DNA of 59,290 nt from JBASNZ01 sp049657775 (GCA_049657775.1 JBASNZ010000120.1:1-59290), one strand, 5' to 3'; shown: positions 1-9,219, numbered from the stretch's first letter. The notes: generated by a model from the sequence alone, not told the origin. Numbers and translations: made by a program.

Positions 1-715
1 CGGCATGGCGGGCCGCATCAACGGCGCCCACGCCCGCGTCGTGAGCCCCGCGTTCGCGACGGAAGTCGCTGCCGTCCCCGCCGCGCTTGCCGAGGCGATC
101 GCCGCCGAGGAGACCGCCGGTCGCACCGTGCTTGTGGTCGCGCACGACGCCACCATCCTCGGCTACATCGCTGTGGCCGATGAGGTCCGACCCGAGGCAG
201 CCTCCGCGCTAGCGGCGCTGCGCTCCTCGGGCATAGAGCATCTGGTGATGCTCACCGGCGACAACGAGCGCACGGCGGAGGGCGTCGCCGCAGCGGTCGG
301 CGTCACCGCGCACGAGGCCAGGCTGCTGCCCGAGGACAAGACCGTGGCGGTTCGCGAACTCAAGGAGCGCTACGGTGTTGTGGTGATGGTGGGGGACGGG
401 GTCAATGACGCTCCGGCACTCGCGGCTGCCGACATCGGCATCGCGATGGGCGCTGCGGGCAGCGACACTGCCATCGAGACGGCGGATGTCGCGCTCATGC
501 GAGACGACCTGTCGGCGCTGCCGCAATTCTTCGCACTGGGGCGGCGCACCACCGCGATCATCACGCAGAACGTGGTGGTGTCGATCGCCATCAAGCTCGT
601 GGTGCTGGTCCTTGCCTTCGCGGGCATAGCCACCCTGTGGATGGCCGTTTTCGCCGACACCGGCGTCGCGCTGCTCGTGATCGCCAACAGCCTGCGGCTG
701 GTGCGCAAGCGCTGA
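1..715 (+). CDS. Heavy-metal P1B-type ATPase, C-terminal part (Zn/Cd/Pb type)
   Basis: Left-truncated by the window; the frame is open from the first bases. The fragment holds the end of the ATP-binding/phosphorylation domain (TGDN, then the hinge motif GDGVNDAPA) and the last two membrane segments. The lysine in the penultimate helix (SIAIKLVV) and the aspartate in the last one (FADTGVALL) match the metal-binding Lys and Asp of ZntA/CadA-type P1B-2 pumps, as does the DTAIETADVALM stretch. It should export Zn2+, Cd2+ or Pb2+ at ATP cost in the cytoplasmic membrane. The N-terminal metal-binding domain and the DKTGT phosphorylation site lie outside the window, so substrate rests on the last two helices only. 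Confidence 0.9.
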   Translation, partial: GMAGRINGAHARVVSPAFATEVAAVPAALAEAIAAEETAGRTVLVVAHDATILGYIAVADEVRPEAASALAALRSSGIEHLVMLTGDNERTAEGVAAAVGVTAHEARLLPEDKTVAVRELKERYGVVVMVGDGVNDAPALAAADIGIAMGAAGSDTAIETADVALMRDDLSALPQFFALGRRTTAIITQNVVVSIAIKLVVLVLAFAGIATLWMAVFADTGVALLVIANSLRLVRKR

Positions 716-778
716 GAGGCCGTCCGCGCATCACGCGCGCTTGCCTCGGGTCTGCGTGACCCCGACAATAGAACACCT

Positions 779-834
779 GGCGGTGGAGTCCGCCATCAAC
801 CGCGGGCCTCGGCGCTCGCCAATGACTCCTGGCA
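779..834 (+). ncRNA. Fluoride riboswitch (crcB motif)
   Basis: The leader of the CLC gene contains GGCGGTGGAGTCCGCC, then AACCGC, a small GC-rich hairpin, then AATGACTCCTGGCAG. This reproduces the order and conserved bases of the crcB RNA: the GGCG/CGCC helix, the AAC joining segment, and the ATGACTCCT end whose GACTCC pairs back to GGAGTC at 785-790 to make the pseudoknot. The gene directly downstream is a CLC protein of the fluoride-exporting kind, a classical target of this riboswitch. About 30 bases separate it from the GTG start, so control may be through ribosome access or a short terminator that I cannot define. Confidence 0.87.
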
Positions 835-865
835 GACTGAGAGCACAACGCGGGGGGTCGTCATC

Positions 866-2125
866 GTGCGCTACATCAGGCCATTGCACCGGCTTGCTCA
901 GTGGATCGGACTCGGCGCGCTCGTTGGAGCATCCGCGGGAGTGGCGTCTGCCGTGTTCCTGGTTCTTCTGGAGTACGTCACCCGGTACCGTCAAGCGCAT
1001 CTTTCGATCGTGTATGCCCTGCCACTCGCCGGCCTGCTCCTCGGTCTCGCGTTCGAGCGCTGGGGCGGGTCGATCGTCGGCGGCAGCAATCTGGTGATCG
1101 ATTCGGTACGCGAGGACAGTCACAAGATCCCGCTCCGCATGGCGCCCATGGTCCTGGCCGGCACCGTGATCACCCACCTGTTCGGGGGCAGCGCCGGACG
1201 CGAGGGGGCCGCCGTTCAGATGGGCGCGGCTATCGCGGACGACATCTCTCATCGGCTCCACCTGGATGGCAGCACGCGGATGCAGCTGCTTGCAGCCGGC
1301 ATCGCGGGGGGCTTCGGTTCGGTCTTCGGTACGCCCGTGGGTGGCGCGATCTTCGGCCTCGAGGTCCTGGCGATCGGCCGCATAGAATACACCGCAATGC
1401 TTCCGGCCCTGATAGCAGCAGTCGTCGGCCGGTGGGTGGTGCACGCGCTGGGTGTGAAGCACGCCGCGTTCCCTTCCATCCAGGCGCTTGAGCTCACCCC
1501 GCTCGTATTCCTGCAGCTGACGGTGCTCGCGGTTGCAGTCGCGCTCATGAGCAGGCTGTTCGTCTACGCCACGTACAAGGTCAAGAGCGTCTCGACTGCC
1601 AGGGTCCCGAGCCTGCCTCTTCGCATGGCCATCGGTGGCGCGCTCGTGGTAGCGATGTGGCGGCTGAGCGGCACGTCGGACTTCCTCGGGCTCGGCACGG
1701 AGACGATCGCGAAGGTGGTTGGCGGCGGGATGGTGCCTGCGTACTTCCCACTCATCAAGCTCGTCTTCACGGCTGTCACGCTCGGGTTCGGCTTCATCGG
1801 CGGCGAGGTCGTTCCGCTTTTCTTCATCGGGTCGACCCTGGGTGCGGTACTGGGTGCGGCGATCGGTCTGCCTGTGCCGCTCTCGGCAGCGATAGGAATG
1901 GCGGCCATGTTCGGAGCCGCCTCCAACACCCCCATCGCGCTGACGGTCGTAGCGGTCGAGCTATTCGGGGCCGCCGTGCTGCCGCACGTCGCGGTGGTGT
2001 GCGTACTCGCATACCTGATGACGGGGCATCGGGGCATCTACTCGGCGCAGCGAATCGTCATCGGCAAGGACGGCCGTCAGCAGACCGAAGCCGTGAGACT
2101 GGCCGACATCCGCAGCAAGCGCTGA
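866..2125 (+). CDS. CLC-family anion/proton antiporter, fluoride type (CLC-F)
   Basis: A 419-residue polytopic membrane protein. The family motif is present as GREGAAVQMG (Glu113 is the gating glutamate), followed by FGTPVGGAIFGLEV. The chloride-selectivity motif GSGIP of ordinary CLC exchangers is replaced by GSNLVID, as in the fluoride-selective branch, which also has GREG followed by a small residue and VQMG. With the fluoride riboswitch in the leader, the most likely role is export of F- coupled to proton uptake. Start chosen at GTG 866, after a G-rich ribosome site. Fluoride rather than chloride specificity is inferred from motifs and riboswitch together. Confidence 0.88.
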   Translation: MRYIRPLHRLAQWIGLGALVGASAGVASAVFLVLLEYVTRYRQAHLSIVYALPLAGLLLGLAFERWGGSIVGGSNLVIDSVREDSHKIPLRMAPMVLAGTVITHLFGGSAGREGAAVQMGAAIADDISHRLHLDGSTRMQLLAAGIAGGFGSVFGTPVGGAIFGLEVLAIGRIEYTAMLPALIAAVVGRWVVHALGVKHAAFPSIQALELTPLVFLQLTVLAVAVALMSRLFVYATYKVKSVSTARVPSLPLRMAIGGALVVAMWRLSGTSDFLGLGTETIAKVVGGGMVPAYFPLIKLVFTAVTLGFGFIGGEVVPLFFIGSTLGAVLGAAIGLPVPLSAAIGMAAMFGAASNTPIALTVVAVELFGAAVLPHVAVVCVLAYLMTGHRGIYSAQRIVIGKDGRQQTEAVRLADIRSKR

Positions 2126-2244
2126 CCCGTCACGCCACACGCAGATCCGCCTCCGCGAGCCGTCGCAGTGTAGCGCAATCCTCGCAGGTGTTCTGCCAAG
2201 GGGAACGAAGTACTAGGGGACACTACCGACTGGGGGTACCAACG

Positions 2245-2589
2245 ATGACCGACGACGTGATGCGCTTCTTCGCGGCCTGGATGCTCACGCACGAAGCTGC
2301 CGATGAGGGCCTCAAAGCCGCAGTGCTGCGCGGCGAGGAGGGCGGGCCCGAAGGCATGGGCGGCGGACCGGACGCGTTCGTGGACGGACTGGCCGCGATG
2401 GTGGCCGAGGAGAAGGAGAAGCTCAAGCGCGACCTTGAGGCCCGCGCCCGTGGCGAGGAGGTCGACATCGAGCAGAAGCCGGATCCAGCGCTTGAGGACC
2501 TGCGCTTCGAGGTCTCCGAGATGCGTGGTCGTCTCGAGGGCATCGAGACGATGCTCGAGACGCTCCTGCTCCGTCTCGGCGATAAGTAG
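2245..2589 (+). CDS. Small acidic coiled-coil protein upstream of the UbiB-type kinase
   Basis: A 114-residue protein with ATG at 2245. The first half is rich in Gly and Ala, with a MRFFAAWMLTHEAADEG start; the second half is a run of charged heptads (EEKEKLKRDLEAR, then RFEVSEMRGRLEGIETMLETLLLRL) predicting a helical coiled coil. No membrane segment or catalytic motif. It ends 7 bases before the next gene and is probably cotranscribed with it. Small helical phasin-like proteins sit next to AarF/UbiB genes in other Gram-positives, so a partner or scaffold role is plausible, but I do not recognise the family. Confidence 0.7.
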   Translation: MTDDVMRFFAAWMLTHEAADEGLKAAVLRGEEGGPEGMGGGPDAFVDGLAAMVAEEKEKLKRDLEARARGEEVDIEQKPDPALEDLRFEVSEMRGRLEGIETMLETLLLRLGDK

Positions 2590-2596
2590 GCGCGCC

Positions 2597-3949
2597 GTGG
2601 CCTCCAGGTCGCTTCAGATCGCGGGCGTCGTTCTCAAGCACCAGATCGCCGCGCTTCCCGCGGCCGGTTTCGGTTTCGCAACCGGCAGCAGGCGTCGTGC
2701 GGCGTTCGCGCGGGGTTGGCGCAGGGCGTTCGAGGACCTCGGCCCCGCGTTCATCAAGCTCGGCCAGCTCATCTCGGTCAGGCCCGACGAGTTCTCCGAC
2801 GAGCTCGTGGCCGAGATGCAATCCATGCAAGACGCCGTACCGGCGCTGCCCGCCTCGGCCATCCGCGATGTCATCCGCGCGGAGTTCGAGCGCGAGCCCG
2901 AGGAGTTGTGGGCCACCTTCGACGACACGCCGGTCGCCTCCGCGTCGATCGCGCAGGTACATCGCGCCACGCTCGCCAGGGCGTACACGCCGGTGTGGGG
3001 GAGCGAGCTTGCCGCCGGCACCCCGCTCGCCATCAAGGTCGTGCGACCCGGCGCCACCGAGGCGATCAGCGCCGACATCGCGATCGCGCGCCGACTTGCC
3101 GGGCGCGTGAGGGGCCTCACCAGGCGTTTCGACCCCGTGGCGCTCCTCGACGAGTTTGCCACGACCGTCTCGCGCGAGCTCGACTTGCGGCAAGAAGGCC
3201 GGTTTGCCGACCGCTTCAGCTACGACTTCCGCGACGACCCCAAGGTCGTCGCGCCCAAGATCGTGTGGCCCACGACGACCGCGCGCGTGCTCAGCATGGA
3301 GTTCATGACCGGCTGGCGCCTCTCGGACCTGGACTCCGCGCGCGAGGCCGGCGTCGATACCTACGCCCTTGCCGTTCACGGCGCCACGGCGTTCATGCGA
3401 CAGGTGTTCGTCTACGGTCGCTACCACGCCGACCTGCACCCCGCCAACCTCTTCGTGACACCCGACAACACGATCGCGTATCTCGACTTCGGCATCGTGG
3501 GATACCTCACTCCCGAGGAGCGCCTCAACATCACCCAGGTGATGGCGGCGCTCGTGTACCGCGACCCCGATCGGGCGCTGACGTACTCGGCCAAGCTCGG
3601 CGTCGACGTGCCGCCCGCAAGTGTCGCGGCGGTGCGCGCAGGGCTCGGCGAGCTTCTCGACGGCACGTATCGCGAGGACGGCACCCGCGACTTCGCTCAC
3701 TTCGGCCTCGGATTCCTCAAGTTGCTCGGGCAGCACGATATCGCGATCCCCAGCGGGTACGGGCTGCTCATCAAGTCGCTCGCAACGGTCGAAGGTGTGT
3801 CGAGGGCGCTCTACCCGTCGATCGACATCGTCGCCACCGCGCAGCCGTTCACCACGCGGGTGTTGGGAAGAGCGTTCGGCGATCCGGCGCGGTTGTACGA
3901 ACGCATGCCGGCCGCCGTCCGGGCTGCCTTGCGTGAGCTGGTCGCGTAG
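2597..3949 (+). CDS. ABC1/AarF/UbiB-type atypical protein kinase-like ATPase
   Basis: A 450-residue protein of the UbiB family, from GTG 2597. The family signatures are in order: the KxGQ motif (FIKLGQLISVRPDEF), the Ala-rich loop that replaces the Gly-rich loop (PVASASIAQVHRA), VVRPG, the catalytic-loop HADLHPANLF and the metal-binding YLDFGIVG. Such proteins bind ATP and support isoprenoid-quinone synthesis or lipid handling at the membrane. Usual family members end with one or two membrane helices; here the C-terminus is short and only weakly hydrophobic. In this organism the quinone would be menaquinone. It overlaps no neighbour and follows the coiled-coil gene by 7 bases. Confidence 0.85.
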   Translation: MASRSLQIAGVVLKHQIAALPAAGFGFATGSRRRAAFARGWRRAFEDLGPAFIKLGQLISVRPDEFSDELVAEMQSMQDAVPALPASAIRDVIRAEFEREPEELWATFDDTPVASASIAQVHRATLARAYTPVWGSELAAGTPLAIKVVRPGATEAISADIAIARRLAGRVRGLTRRFDPVALLDEFATTVSRELDLRQEGRFADRFSYDFRDDPKVVAPKIVWPTTTARVLSMEFMTGWRLSDLDSAREAGVDTYALAVHGATAFMRQVFVYGRYHADLHPANLFVTPDNTIAYLDFGIVGYLTPEERLNITQVMAALVYRDPDRALTYSAKLGVDVPPASVAAVRAGLGELLDGTYREDGTRDFAHFGLGFLKLLGQHDIAIPSGYGLLIKSLATVEGVSRALYPSIDIVATAQPFTTRVLGRAFGDPARLYERMPAAVRAALRELVA

Positions 3950-4010
3950 GCGGGTGCGGCGTCCCAGCGGAGATGCCGACGCTTGATCGGTCCGCGCACC
4001 GCCGCATCGG

Positions 4011-4832
4011 CTACTCCGGTGTGGAGTCCGTGTCCTCGGACAGCGTTTCGTTCATGCTGCCTGACCGGTAGCCGTCCAGGTCCTGCGCCGCGAAGGCGAA
4101 GCCCGCGCTCTTAACGGCGCCTGCGACAGCCTCTCGCAGCTCCCAGGCGCGTTCCATCTCCTCGGGCTCCACCTCGACGCGAGCGACGTCGCCGTGCGCG
4201 CGCACGCGGAACTGGCGCAGTCCCAGGTCACGCAGCGCCGCCTCAGCGAGCATCACGCGCTCCAGGCCGTCGTCGGTGATGGCCGAGCCGTACGGGAACC
4301 GGGTGGCGAGGCACGCCATCGACGGCTTGTCCCACGTGGGGAGCCCCAGCATCTGCGACAGGTCCCGGATCTCCTGCTTGTGCAGTCCAACCTCCAGAAG
4401 CGGGCTGATCACGCCGTACTCGATAGCCGCCTTACGACCCGGGCGGTGGTCCGACGCGTCGTCGGCATTGCTGCCGTCGAGCACCCACTTGATGCCTCGC
4501 GAGTCTGCGACGTGATGCAGCAGCCCGAACATCTCGGACTTGCAGTAGTAGCAGCGGTCCGTGGGGTTCTGGCGGAATCGGGGGTCGGAGAGCTCGTATG
4601 TGTCCACCTCGACCAGCTTGAACCCCAGCTGTGCGGCGGTCCTGCGGGCGTCATCCACCTCATTGCGGGTGTGCACGTCGGAGGTGGCGAGAACCGCCAG
4701 GCACTTCTCGCCCAACACCACGTGCGCGGCGAACGCCAGAAGTGTGGAATCCACGCCGCCGGAGTACGCTACAAGAGCGTTACCCAGGTTCTCAAGCCGA
4801 TTCCTCAGACTGTCGTACTTAAGGGTGAGCAC
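4011..4832 (-). CDS. larE: ATP-dependent sacrificial sulfur transferase LarE
   Basis: A 273-residue PP-loop protein. SGGVDST near residue 25 is the pyrophosphate-binding P-loop; CYYCKSEMF and KPSMACLATRFPYG near residue 170 carry the cysteine used as sulfur donor (or cluster ligand) in LarE. LarE adds sulfur to the pyridinium dicarboxylate precursor of the nickel-pincer cofactor of lactate racemase. Start chosen at GTG 4832 because an AAGGGGG ribosome site lies just upstream; longer in-frame starts add a non-conserved Gly-rich stretch. No larA, larB or larC is nearby, so the user of the cofactor is unknown. It converges with the UbiB-type gene and diverges from acs. Confidence 0.88.
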   Translation of the reverse strand: MLTLKYDSLRNRLENLGNALVAYSGGVDSTLLAFAAHVVLGEKCLAVLATSDVHTRNEVDDARRTAAQLGFKLVEVDTYELSDPRFRQNPTDRCYYCKSEMFGLLHHVADSRGIKWVLDGSNADDASDHRPGRKAAIEYGVISPLLEVGLHKQEIRDLSQMLGLPTWDKPSMACLATRFPYGSAITDDGLERVMLAEAALRDLGLRQFRVRAHGDVARVEVEPEEMERAWELREAVAGAVKSAGFAFAAQDLDGYRSGSMNETLSEDTDSTPE

Positions 4833-4945
4833 CCATCCCCCTTGTCCGCCCGCAAACGCACCGTCACATCGTCCCACGAGACGGGCGCGCTTTGTAGGTC
4901 ACGGAGGGGAAAAGACTGAGCAAGCCGACGAACGGAGGGGTTTGC

Positions 4946-6934
4946 ATGGCGGACGAGACCCAGGAGCGTACGATCGAGGCGTTGAGTGCCGAGGGACAGG
5001 TCATTCCTCCTCCCCGTGAATTCGCGAAGCACGCGGTTGTTCCCGGCGCCGACGACTACCGGGCGCTGTACCGGCGCTCGCTCGACGACCCCGATGGCTT
5101 CTGGGGGGATACGGCCCGTGACGAGATCGAATGGATCGAGCCGTTCACGTCGGTCTTTGCGGGAGGGTTCAAGGACCTGGACTACCGCTGGTTTGCCGGC
5201 GGCAAGCTCAACGTGAGCGCCAACTGCCTCGACCGTCACCTGCACACCTGGCGCCGGAACAAGGCCGCGCTCATCTGGGAGGGCGACGACGGTTCGTCCC
5301 GGACGTTCACGTACCAGCAGTTGCACTACGAGGTCTCCAAGTTCGCGAACGTGCTCAAGAAGAAGGGCATCGAGCGCGGCGACCGTGTGGCTGTCTACCT
5401 GCCGATGATCCCCGAGCTGCCGATCGCGATGCTCGCATGCGCGCGTATCGGCGCGATCCACTCGGTGGTGTTCGGCGGTTTCTCCGCAAGCGCTTTGCGT
5501 GAGCGTATCCAGGACTGTGGCGCGAAGATGCTGATCACCTCGGACGAAGGCATCCGGGGTGGCCGCAAAGTGCCGCTCAAGGCCGCGGCCGACGAGGCGC
5601 TCTTCGAGTGTCCCAGCGTTGAGGCGTGTATCGTCGTCAAGCGCGGCGCCGGCGACGTGGACATGGAACCGGGGCGCGATACGTGGTGGCACCAGGAGAT
5701 CAGCGCGCCCGAAGTGCGCAAACCCTGCGAGCCGACGCCGATGGCCTCGGAAGATCCGCTCTTCATCCTCTACACGTCGGGTTCTACGGGCAAGCCGAAG
5801 GGCGTGCTCCACACCACGGCCGGCTATCTCCTCTATACAGCGCTCTCGTTCAAGACCGTCTTCGACTATCGCGACGAAGACGTGTTCTGGTGCACGGCGG
5901 ATATCGGCTGGGTCACCGGGCACAGCTACATCGTCTACGGACCGCTCGCCGCCGGGGCCACCACGCTCATGTTCGAGGGCATCCCGACATACCCGGATCC
6001 CGCCAGGTTCTGGGCGGTCATCGAGAAGTACCGCGTGAACATCTTCTACACCGCGCCGACCGCGATCCGGGCGCTCATGCGTCACGGTGCGGGATGGCCG
6101 CAGCGCTACGACCTCTCCAGCATCAGGCTTCTGGGCACCGTCGGTGAGCCCATCAATCCCGAGGTATGGAGCTGGTACCGGGACACGATCGGCCGGAGCG
6201 AGGTGCCCATCGTCGACACGTACTGGCAGACCGAGACGGGAGGCTTCCTCATCACGCCGTTCCCCGGGGCCACTCCGCTCAAGCCCGGCTCGGCCAACTG
6301 GCCGTTCTTTGGCGTAGAACCCGAGGTTGTGCGCGACGACGGCAGCCGTGCCGATCCAGGCGAGGGCGGCTACCTCACCGTCAAGCGGCCGTGGCCCGGC
6401 ATGCTCGTCGGCACGTGGGGCGATCCGGAGCACAAACGGATGCGCGAGGTGTACTTCGACCGCTTCCCTGGCAAGTACTTCACCGGCGACGGTGCGCGCG
6501 TGGACTCGGACGGCGACTACTGGCTGCTCGGACGGGTGGACGACGTCATCAACGTCAGCGGGCACAGGATGGGCACAGCCGAGATCGAGAGCGCGCTCGT
6601 CAGTCACGACGCGGTCTCCGAGGCGGCGGTCGTGGGATTCCCACATCCGGTCAAGGGCGAGGGGATCTACGCGTACGTCGCACTTCGCGACGGGCAGGTG
6701 GCCTCGGACGATCTGGCCACGATCCTCAAGGGGCACGTGCGCAAGATCATCGGTCCCATCGCTCAGCCGGACAAGATCCAGTTCGCGCGCGAGCTGCCAA
6801 AGACCCGTTCGGGCAAGATCATGCGTCGCATCCTGCGCAAGATGGCCGCGGGTGAGACTGACATGGAGGCGTTCGGCGACATCTCCACGCTCGCCGACCC
6901 CAAGGTCGTGAAGGACCTGCTCTCGGGAGTGTGA
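4946..6934 (+). CDS. acs: Acetyl-CoA synthetase (AMP-forming)
   Basis: A 662-residue enzyme, the normal length for Acs (about 650). It activates acetate to acetyl-adenylate and then acetyl-CoA. The AMP-binding motif YTSGSTGKPKG, the A5/A8 region (TYWQTETGG, YFTGDGARVDSDGDYWLLGRVDDVINVSGHRMGTAE in separate parts) and the C-terminal PKTRSGKIMRR are all present; Lys624 in the last motif is the residue acetylated in other bacteria to switch the enzyme off. ATG 4946 follows GGAGGGG at ideal spacing. It ends in a strong hairpin shared with the convergent glnD. Confidence 0.97.
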   Translation: MADETQERTIEALSAEGQVIPPPREFAKHAVVPGADDYRALYRRSLDDPDGFWGDTARDEIEWIEPFTSVFAGGFKDLDYRWFAGGKLNVSANCLDRHLHTWRRNKAALIWEGDDGSSRTFTYQQLHYEVSKFANVLKKKGIERGDRVAVYLPMIPELPIAMLACARIGAIHSVVFGGFSASALRERIQDCGAKMLITSDEGIRGGRKVPLKAAADEALFECPSVEACIVVKRGAGDVDMEPGRDTWWHQEISAPEVRKPCEPTPMASEDPLFILYTSGSTGKPKGVLHTTAGYLLYTALSFKTVFDYRDEDVFWCTADIGWVTGHSYIVYGPLAAGATTLMFEGIPTYPDPARFWAVIEKYRVNIFYTAPTAIRALMRHGAGWPQRYDLSSIRLLGTVGEPINPEVWSWYRDTIGRSEVPIVDTYWQTETGGFLITPFPGATPLKPGSANWPFFGVEPEVVRDDGSRADPGEGGYLTVKRPWPGMLVGTWGDPEHKRMREVYFDRFPGKYFTGDGARVDSDGDYWLLGRVDDVINVSGHRMGTAEIESALVSHDAVSEAAVVGFPHPVKGEGIYAYVALRDGQVASDDLATILKGHVRKIIGPIAQPDKIQFARELPKTRSGKIMRRILRKMAAGETDMEAFGDISTLADPKVVKDLLSGV

Positions 6935-6946
6935 GGCGGCAAACGA

Positions 6947-6996
6947 AGCTACTCCAGACGCCCGGGCCGGTAGAGGTCCGGGTGTCTGGAGTAGCT
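6947..6996. terminator. Bidirectional hairpin between acs and glnD
   Basis: A 19-bp stem (6947-6965 pairs with 6978-6996, with one G-U pair) and a 12-base loop. It lies between convergent acs and glnD and overlaps the glnD stop codon by two bases. No long T-run follows on the plus strand and only a modest one on the minus strand, but the stem length makes a two-way terminator likely. Confidence 0.75.
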
Positions 6997-9214
6997 AGGT
7001 CGCCTTTAGGACCTCTCGGACCCGCATCGAAAGGTGTCCCAGTTCGCCCGACTCCCGGGGCGGCGCACCCGCCTCGTCGAGCAGACGGAACACATCGGTC
7101 ACCATACCGTCCGAGCCTGACGCTTTCGCCCAGGCGATCGAGAGCCCCGTCCCGCCGATCGCGTGCGCGATATCGTAGAGCAGGCCCGGCCTGTCCGCTG
7201 TGCTCACGGTCAGTATCGTTGCCATCGGGTCGGCAGTGCTGACCTCCACGCGGCTGCGGGTACGCGGGCGGGACCGTGCGGCCTGCCTGCGCTCTGCGAG
7301 TCTGGCGTCGATGTCCAAGTGACCGGTCAGCGCGGAGGCGAGCGTTCGTTCGAGCCGCGCCCACGTCGCGTGTTCCACTGTGGCGAGGCTCGCTGATCTT
7401 ACGGTGAAGGTGTCGAGCACCAACTGGCCGGATCCCGCACCGGCCTCGGCGGCCAGGATGTCGAGGTCGGAGAGGGAGAGCGACCCCGCAACGAGCGTGA
7501 AGAGTCCCGGGCGATCGTAGGTGGCAATGGTCACGCGGTATGTGTCGCCCGTCGGGCCGCTTCCCAAGCGCAGGTCGAACGGATGAGCGGCATCGGGCGG
7601 GCGCAACTCCGCCAGGGCATTCATGTCGGCGGCAACGTCCGCGGGTGTGCGGGAGGAGAGGTACCGCACGGGCGCGCGCTCGAGGACTCGCATGACGGGC
7701 TCGGGCGCGTCGGCTAGCATCGCACCTGCGGCCGCACGGACCTCCTCGGCGTGTGCGACCATTCCCGCGCCGTCGATCTCGGGTGCGAGTGCCGCGTCGA
7801 CGCGTCCCGCAAGCGTGCGCACGAGCGATGCGTGCCAGTCGTCCCACGCCGCCGGGCCGGTCGCGATGCTGTCCACGAGCGTGAGTAGGTACAGCGGGCC
7901 CACCAGTTCGCGGTGCCCGAGCCGCGCCGCGCAGGCGAGCACCACGTCCTCGTCGTCGATGTCGCGATATGCGGCGGTCTCGGCAAGCAACAGGTGTTCG
8001 CGCACAAGGATGCCCGCGTCGCGGGCGGCCGATGGATCCAGGCCAAGTGCGGCCGCGACCTCCTCGGCAACCGGTACGCCGCGCTCGGGGTGACCGGGCC
8101 CTTCCGCCTGCTTTCCGGCGTCGTGAGCGAGCGTCGCCGCGTAGAGCGTGCGAAGGTCATCTGATCCGGGAAGCAACGCGCGTGCGATGCGGTCGGACTC
8201 GCGGGAACCGGCCAGCAGCGAGGCCGCAAGCAAGGTATGGGCGCCAACCGTGAACCGGTGCGAGAGCGCTGGACGGGCAAGGGTCATCAGCGATGCGAGG
8301 CCGGGGACCAGCTGCTCAAGGGCGCCCCTGCGGGCAGCACACTCGATGGCGGGCAGGGCGTCCGGTCCGCGCGACAACGCCTCCAACAGCGCCTGCGCGC
8401 TCCAGGCCGATGAATCAAGCACGTCGGCCGCCAACTCGCCGCGTGCAACCAGCAGCGCCTCGTGCGTGACTGCAAGCGCCTCGTGGAGCGAGCGGGAGTC
8501 CGGCAGTTCCAGATCGGGCGTCGGCGTCGCGGCCTTGCGCCCGGCGGCAACGTGAAGCAGCCATCTCGCCGCGGTGATGCGGTCCTGTGCGGACACCAAG
8601 TCGCCCGGTGCCGGCTCACCGAGGAGTGCCGCGCGCCAGGTAAGCTCGTCAAGATCGCGCTGCCCGCCGGCCCCCTCCTTGAGACCCGGCCACAGGTCGT
8701 ACGGTGAGCCGGGGCGAGGCCGCGACGCGAGCGACCGTCGGAGAGCCCGCGATCTGCGACGGGCGTCCTTGAGTACCGCGACCAGGACTCCGTCTGCAAG
8801 CGCGGCATCGCCTGCGATGACTCGCCCGCTCAGTGACGCCGTCAGGGTCTCGAAGTCCTCGCGGCACGCGCGTAGGTGGTCCTTCCGGCTGCGGACCGCA
8901 TGTCCGACCTCCAACCCGGCATCCCACAGCGGGTAGAGGAGCCGCTCGACCGGGTTACGCACATCCCGGGCGGGCGCGTCGGTGAGCACCAGCAGGTCCA
9001 GGTCCGAAAACGGGAGCAGTCTTCTTGCGCCGTAGCCGCCAAGAGCGACAAGCGTCCACGGTGCATCGAATGAGGCGAAGGCCGCCTCCGCGAGCGCGGA
9101 GACGGCCTTGTCCGTGAGGTCTGACAGCGCGCGTGCCGCTGCGGTTCCCGGCTTCGCGCTCGCGATCAGCACGGCGCGCGCATCCAGGTATCCCGCGAGC
9201 GGACCGCCGACCAT
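6995..9214 (-). CDS. glnD: [Protein-PII] uridylyltransferase/uridylyl-removing enzyme GlnD
   Basis: 739 residues, third gene of amtB-glnB-glnD. The N-terminal nucleotidyltransferase motif GGYGARRLLPFSDLDLLVL keeps the paired metal-binding aspartates. A middle HD domain (HTLLAASLL, then LAHDAGK) would remove the nucleotide group, and two C-terminal ACT domains (TYDRPGLFTLV and TADRPGLLYDI) sense glutamine. It modifies GlnB at Tyr51, by uridylylation in proteobacteria and adenylylation in actinobacteria. It is shorter than the enterobacterial protein (about 890) but normal for actinobacteria. Start at ATG 9214, five bases after the glnB stop. Confidence 0.93.
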   Translation of the reverse strand: MVGGPLAGYLDARAVLIASAKPGTAAARALSDLTDKAVSALAEAAFASFDAPWTLVALGGYGARRLLPFSDLDLLVLTDAPARDVRNPVERLLYPLWDAGLEVGHAVRSRKDHLRACREDFETLTASLSGRVIAGDAALADGVLVAVLKDARRRSRALRRSLASRPRPGSPYDLWPGLKEGAGGQRDLDELTWRAALLGEPAPGDLVSAQDRITAARWLLHVAAGRKAATPTPDLELPDSRSLHEALAVTHEALLVARGELAADVLDSSAWSAQALLEALSRGPDALPAIECAARRGALEQLVPGLASLMTLARPALSHRFTVGAHTLLAASLLAGSRESDRIARALLPGSDDLRTLYAATLAHDAGKQAEGPGHPERGVPVAEEVAAALGLDPSAARDAGILVREHLLLAETAAYRDIDDEDVVLACAARLGHRELVGPLYLLTLVDSIATGPAAWDDWHASLVRTLAGRVDAALAPEIDGAGMVAHAEEVRAAAGAMLADAPEPVMRVLERAPVRYLSSRTPADVAADMNALAELRPPDAAHPFDLRLGSGPTGDTYRVTIATYDRPGLFTLVAGSLSLSDLDILAAEAGAGSGQLVLDTFTVRSASLATVEHATWARLERTLASALTGHLDIDARLAERRQAARSRPRTRSRVEVSTADPMATILTVSTADRPGLLYDIAHAIGGTGLSIAWAKASGSDGMVTDVFRLLDEAGAPPRESGELGHLSMRVREVLKAT

Positions 9215-9219
9215 CGGGG

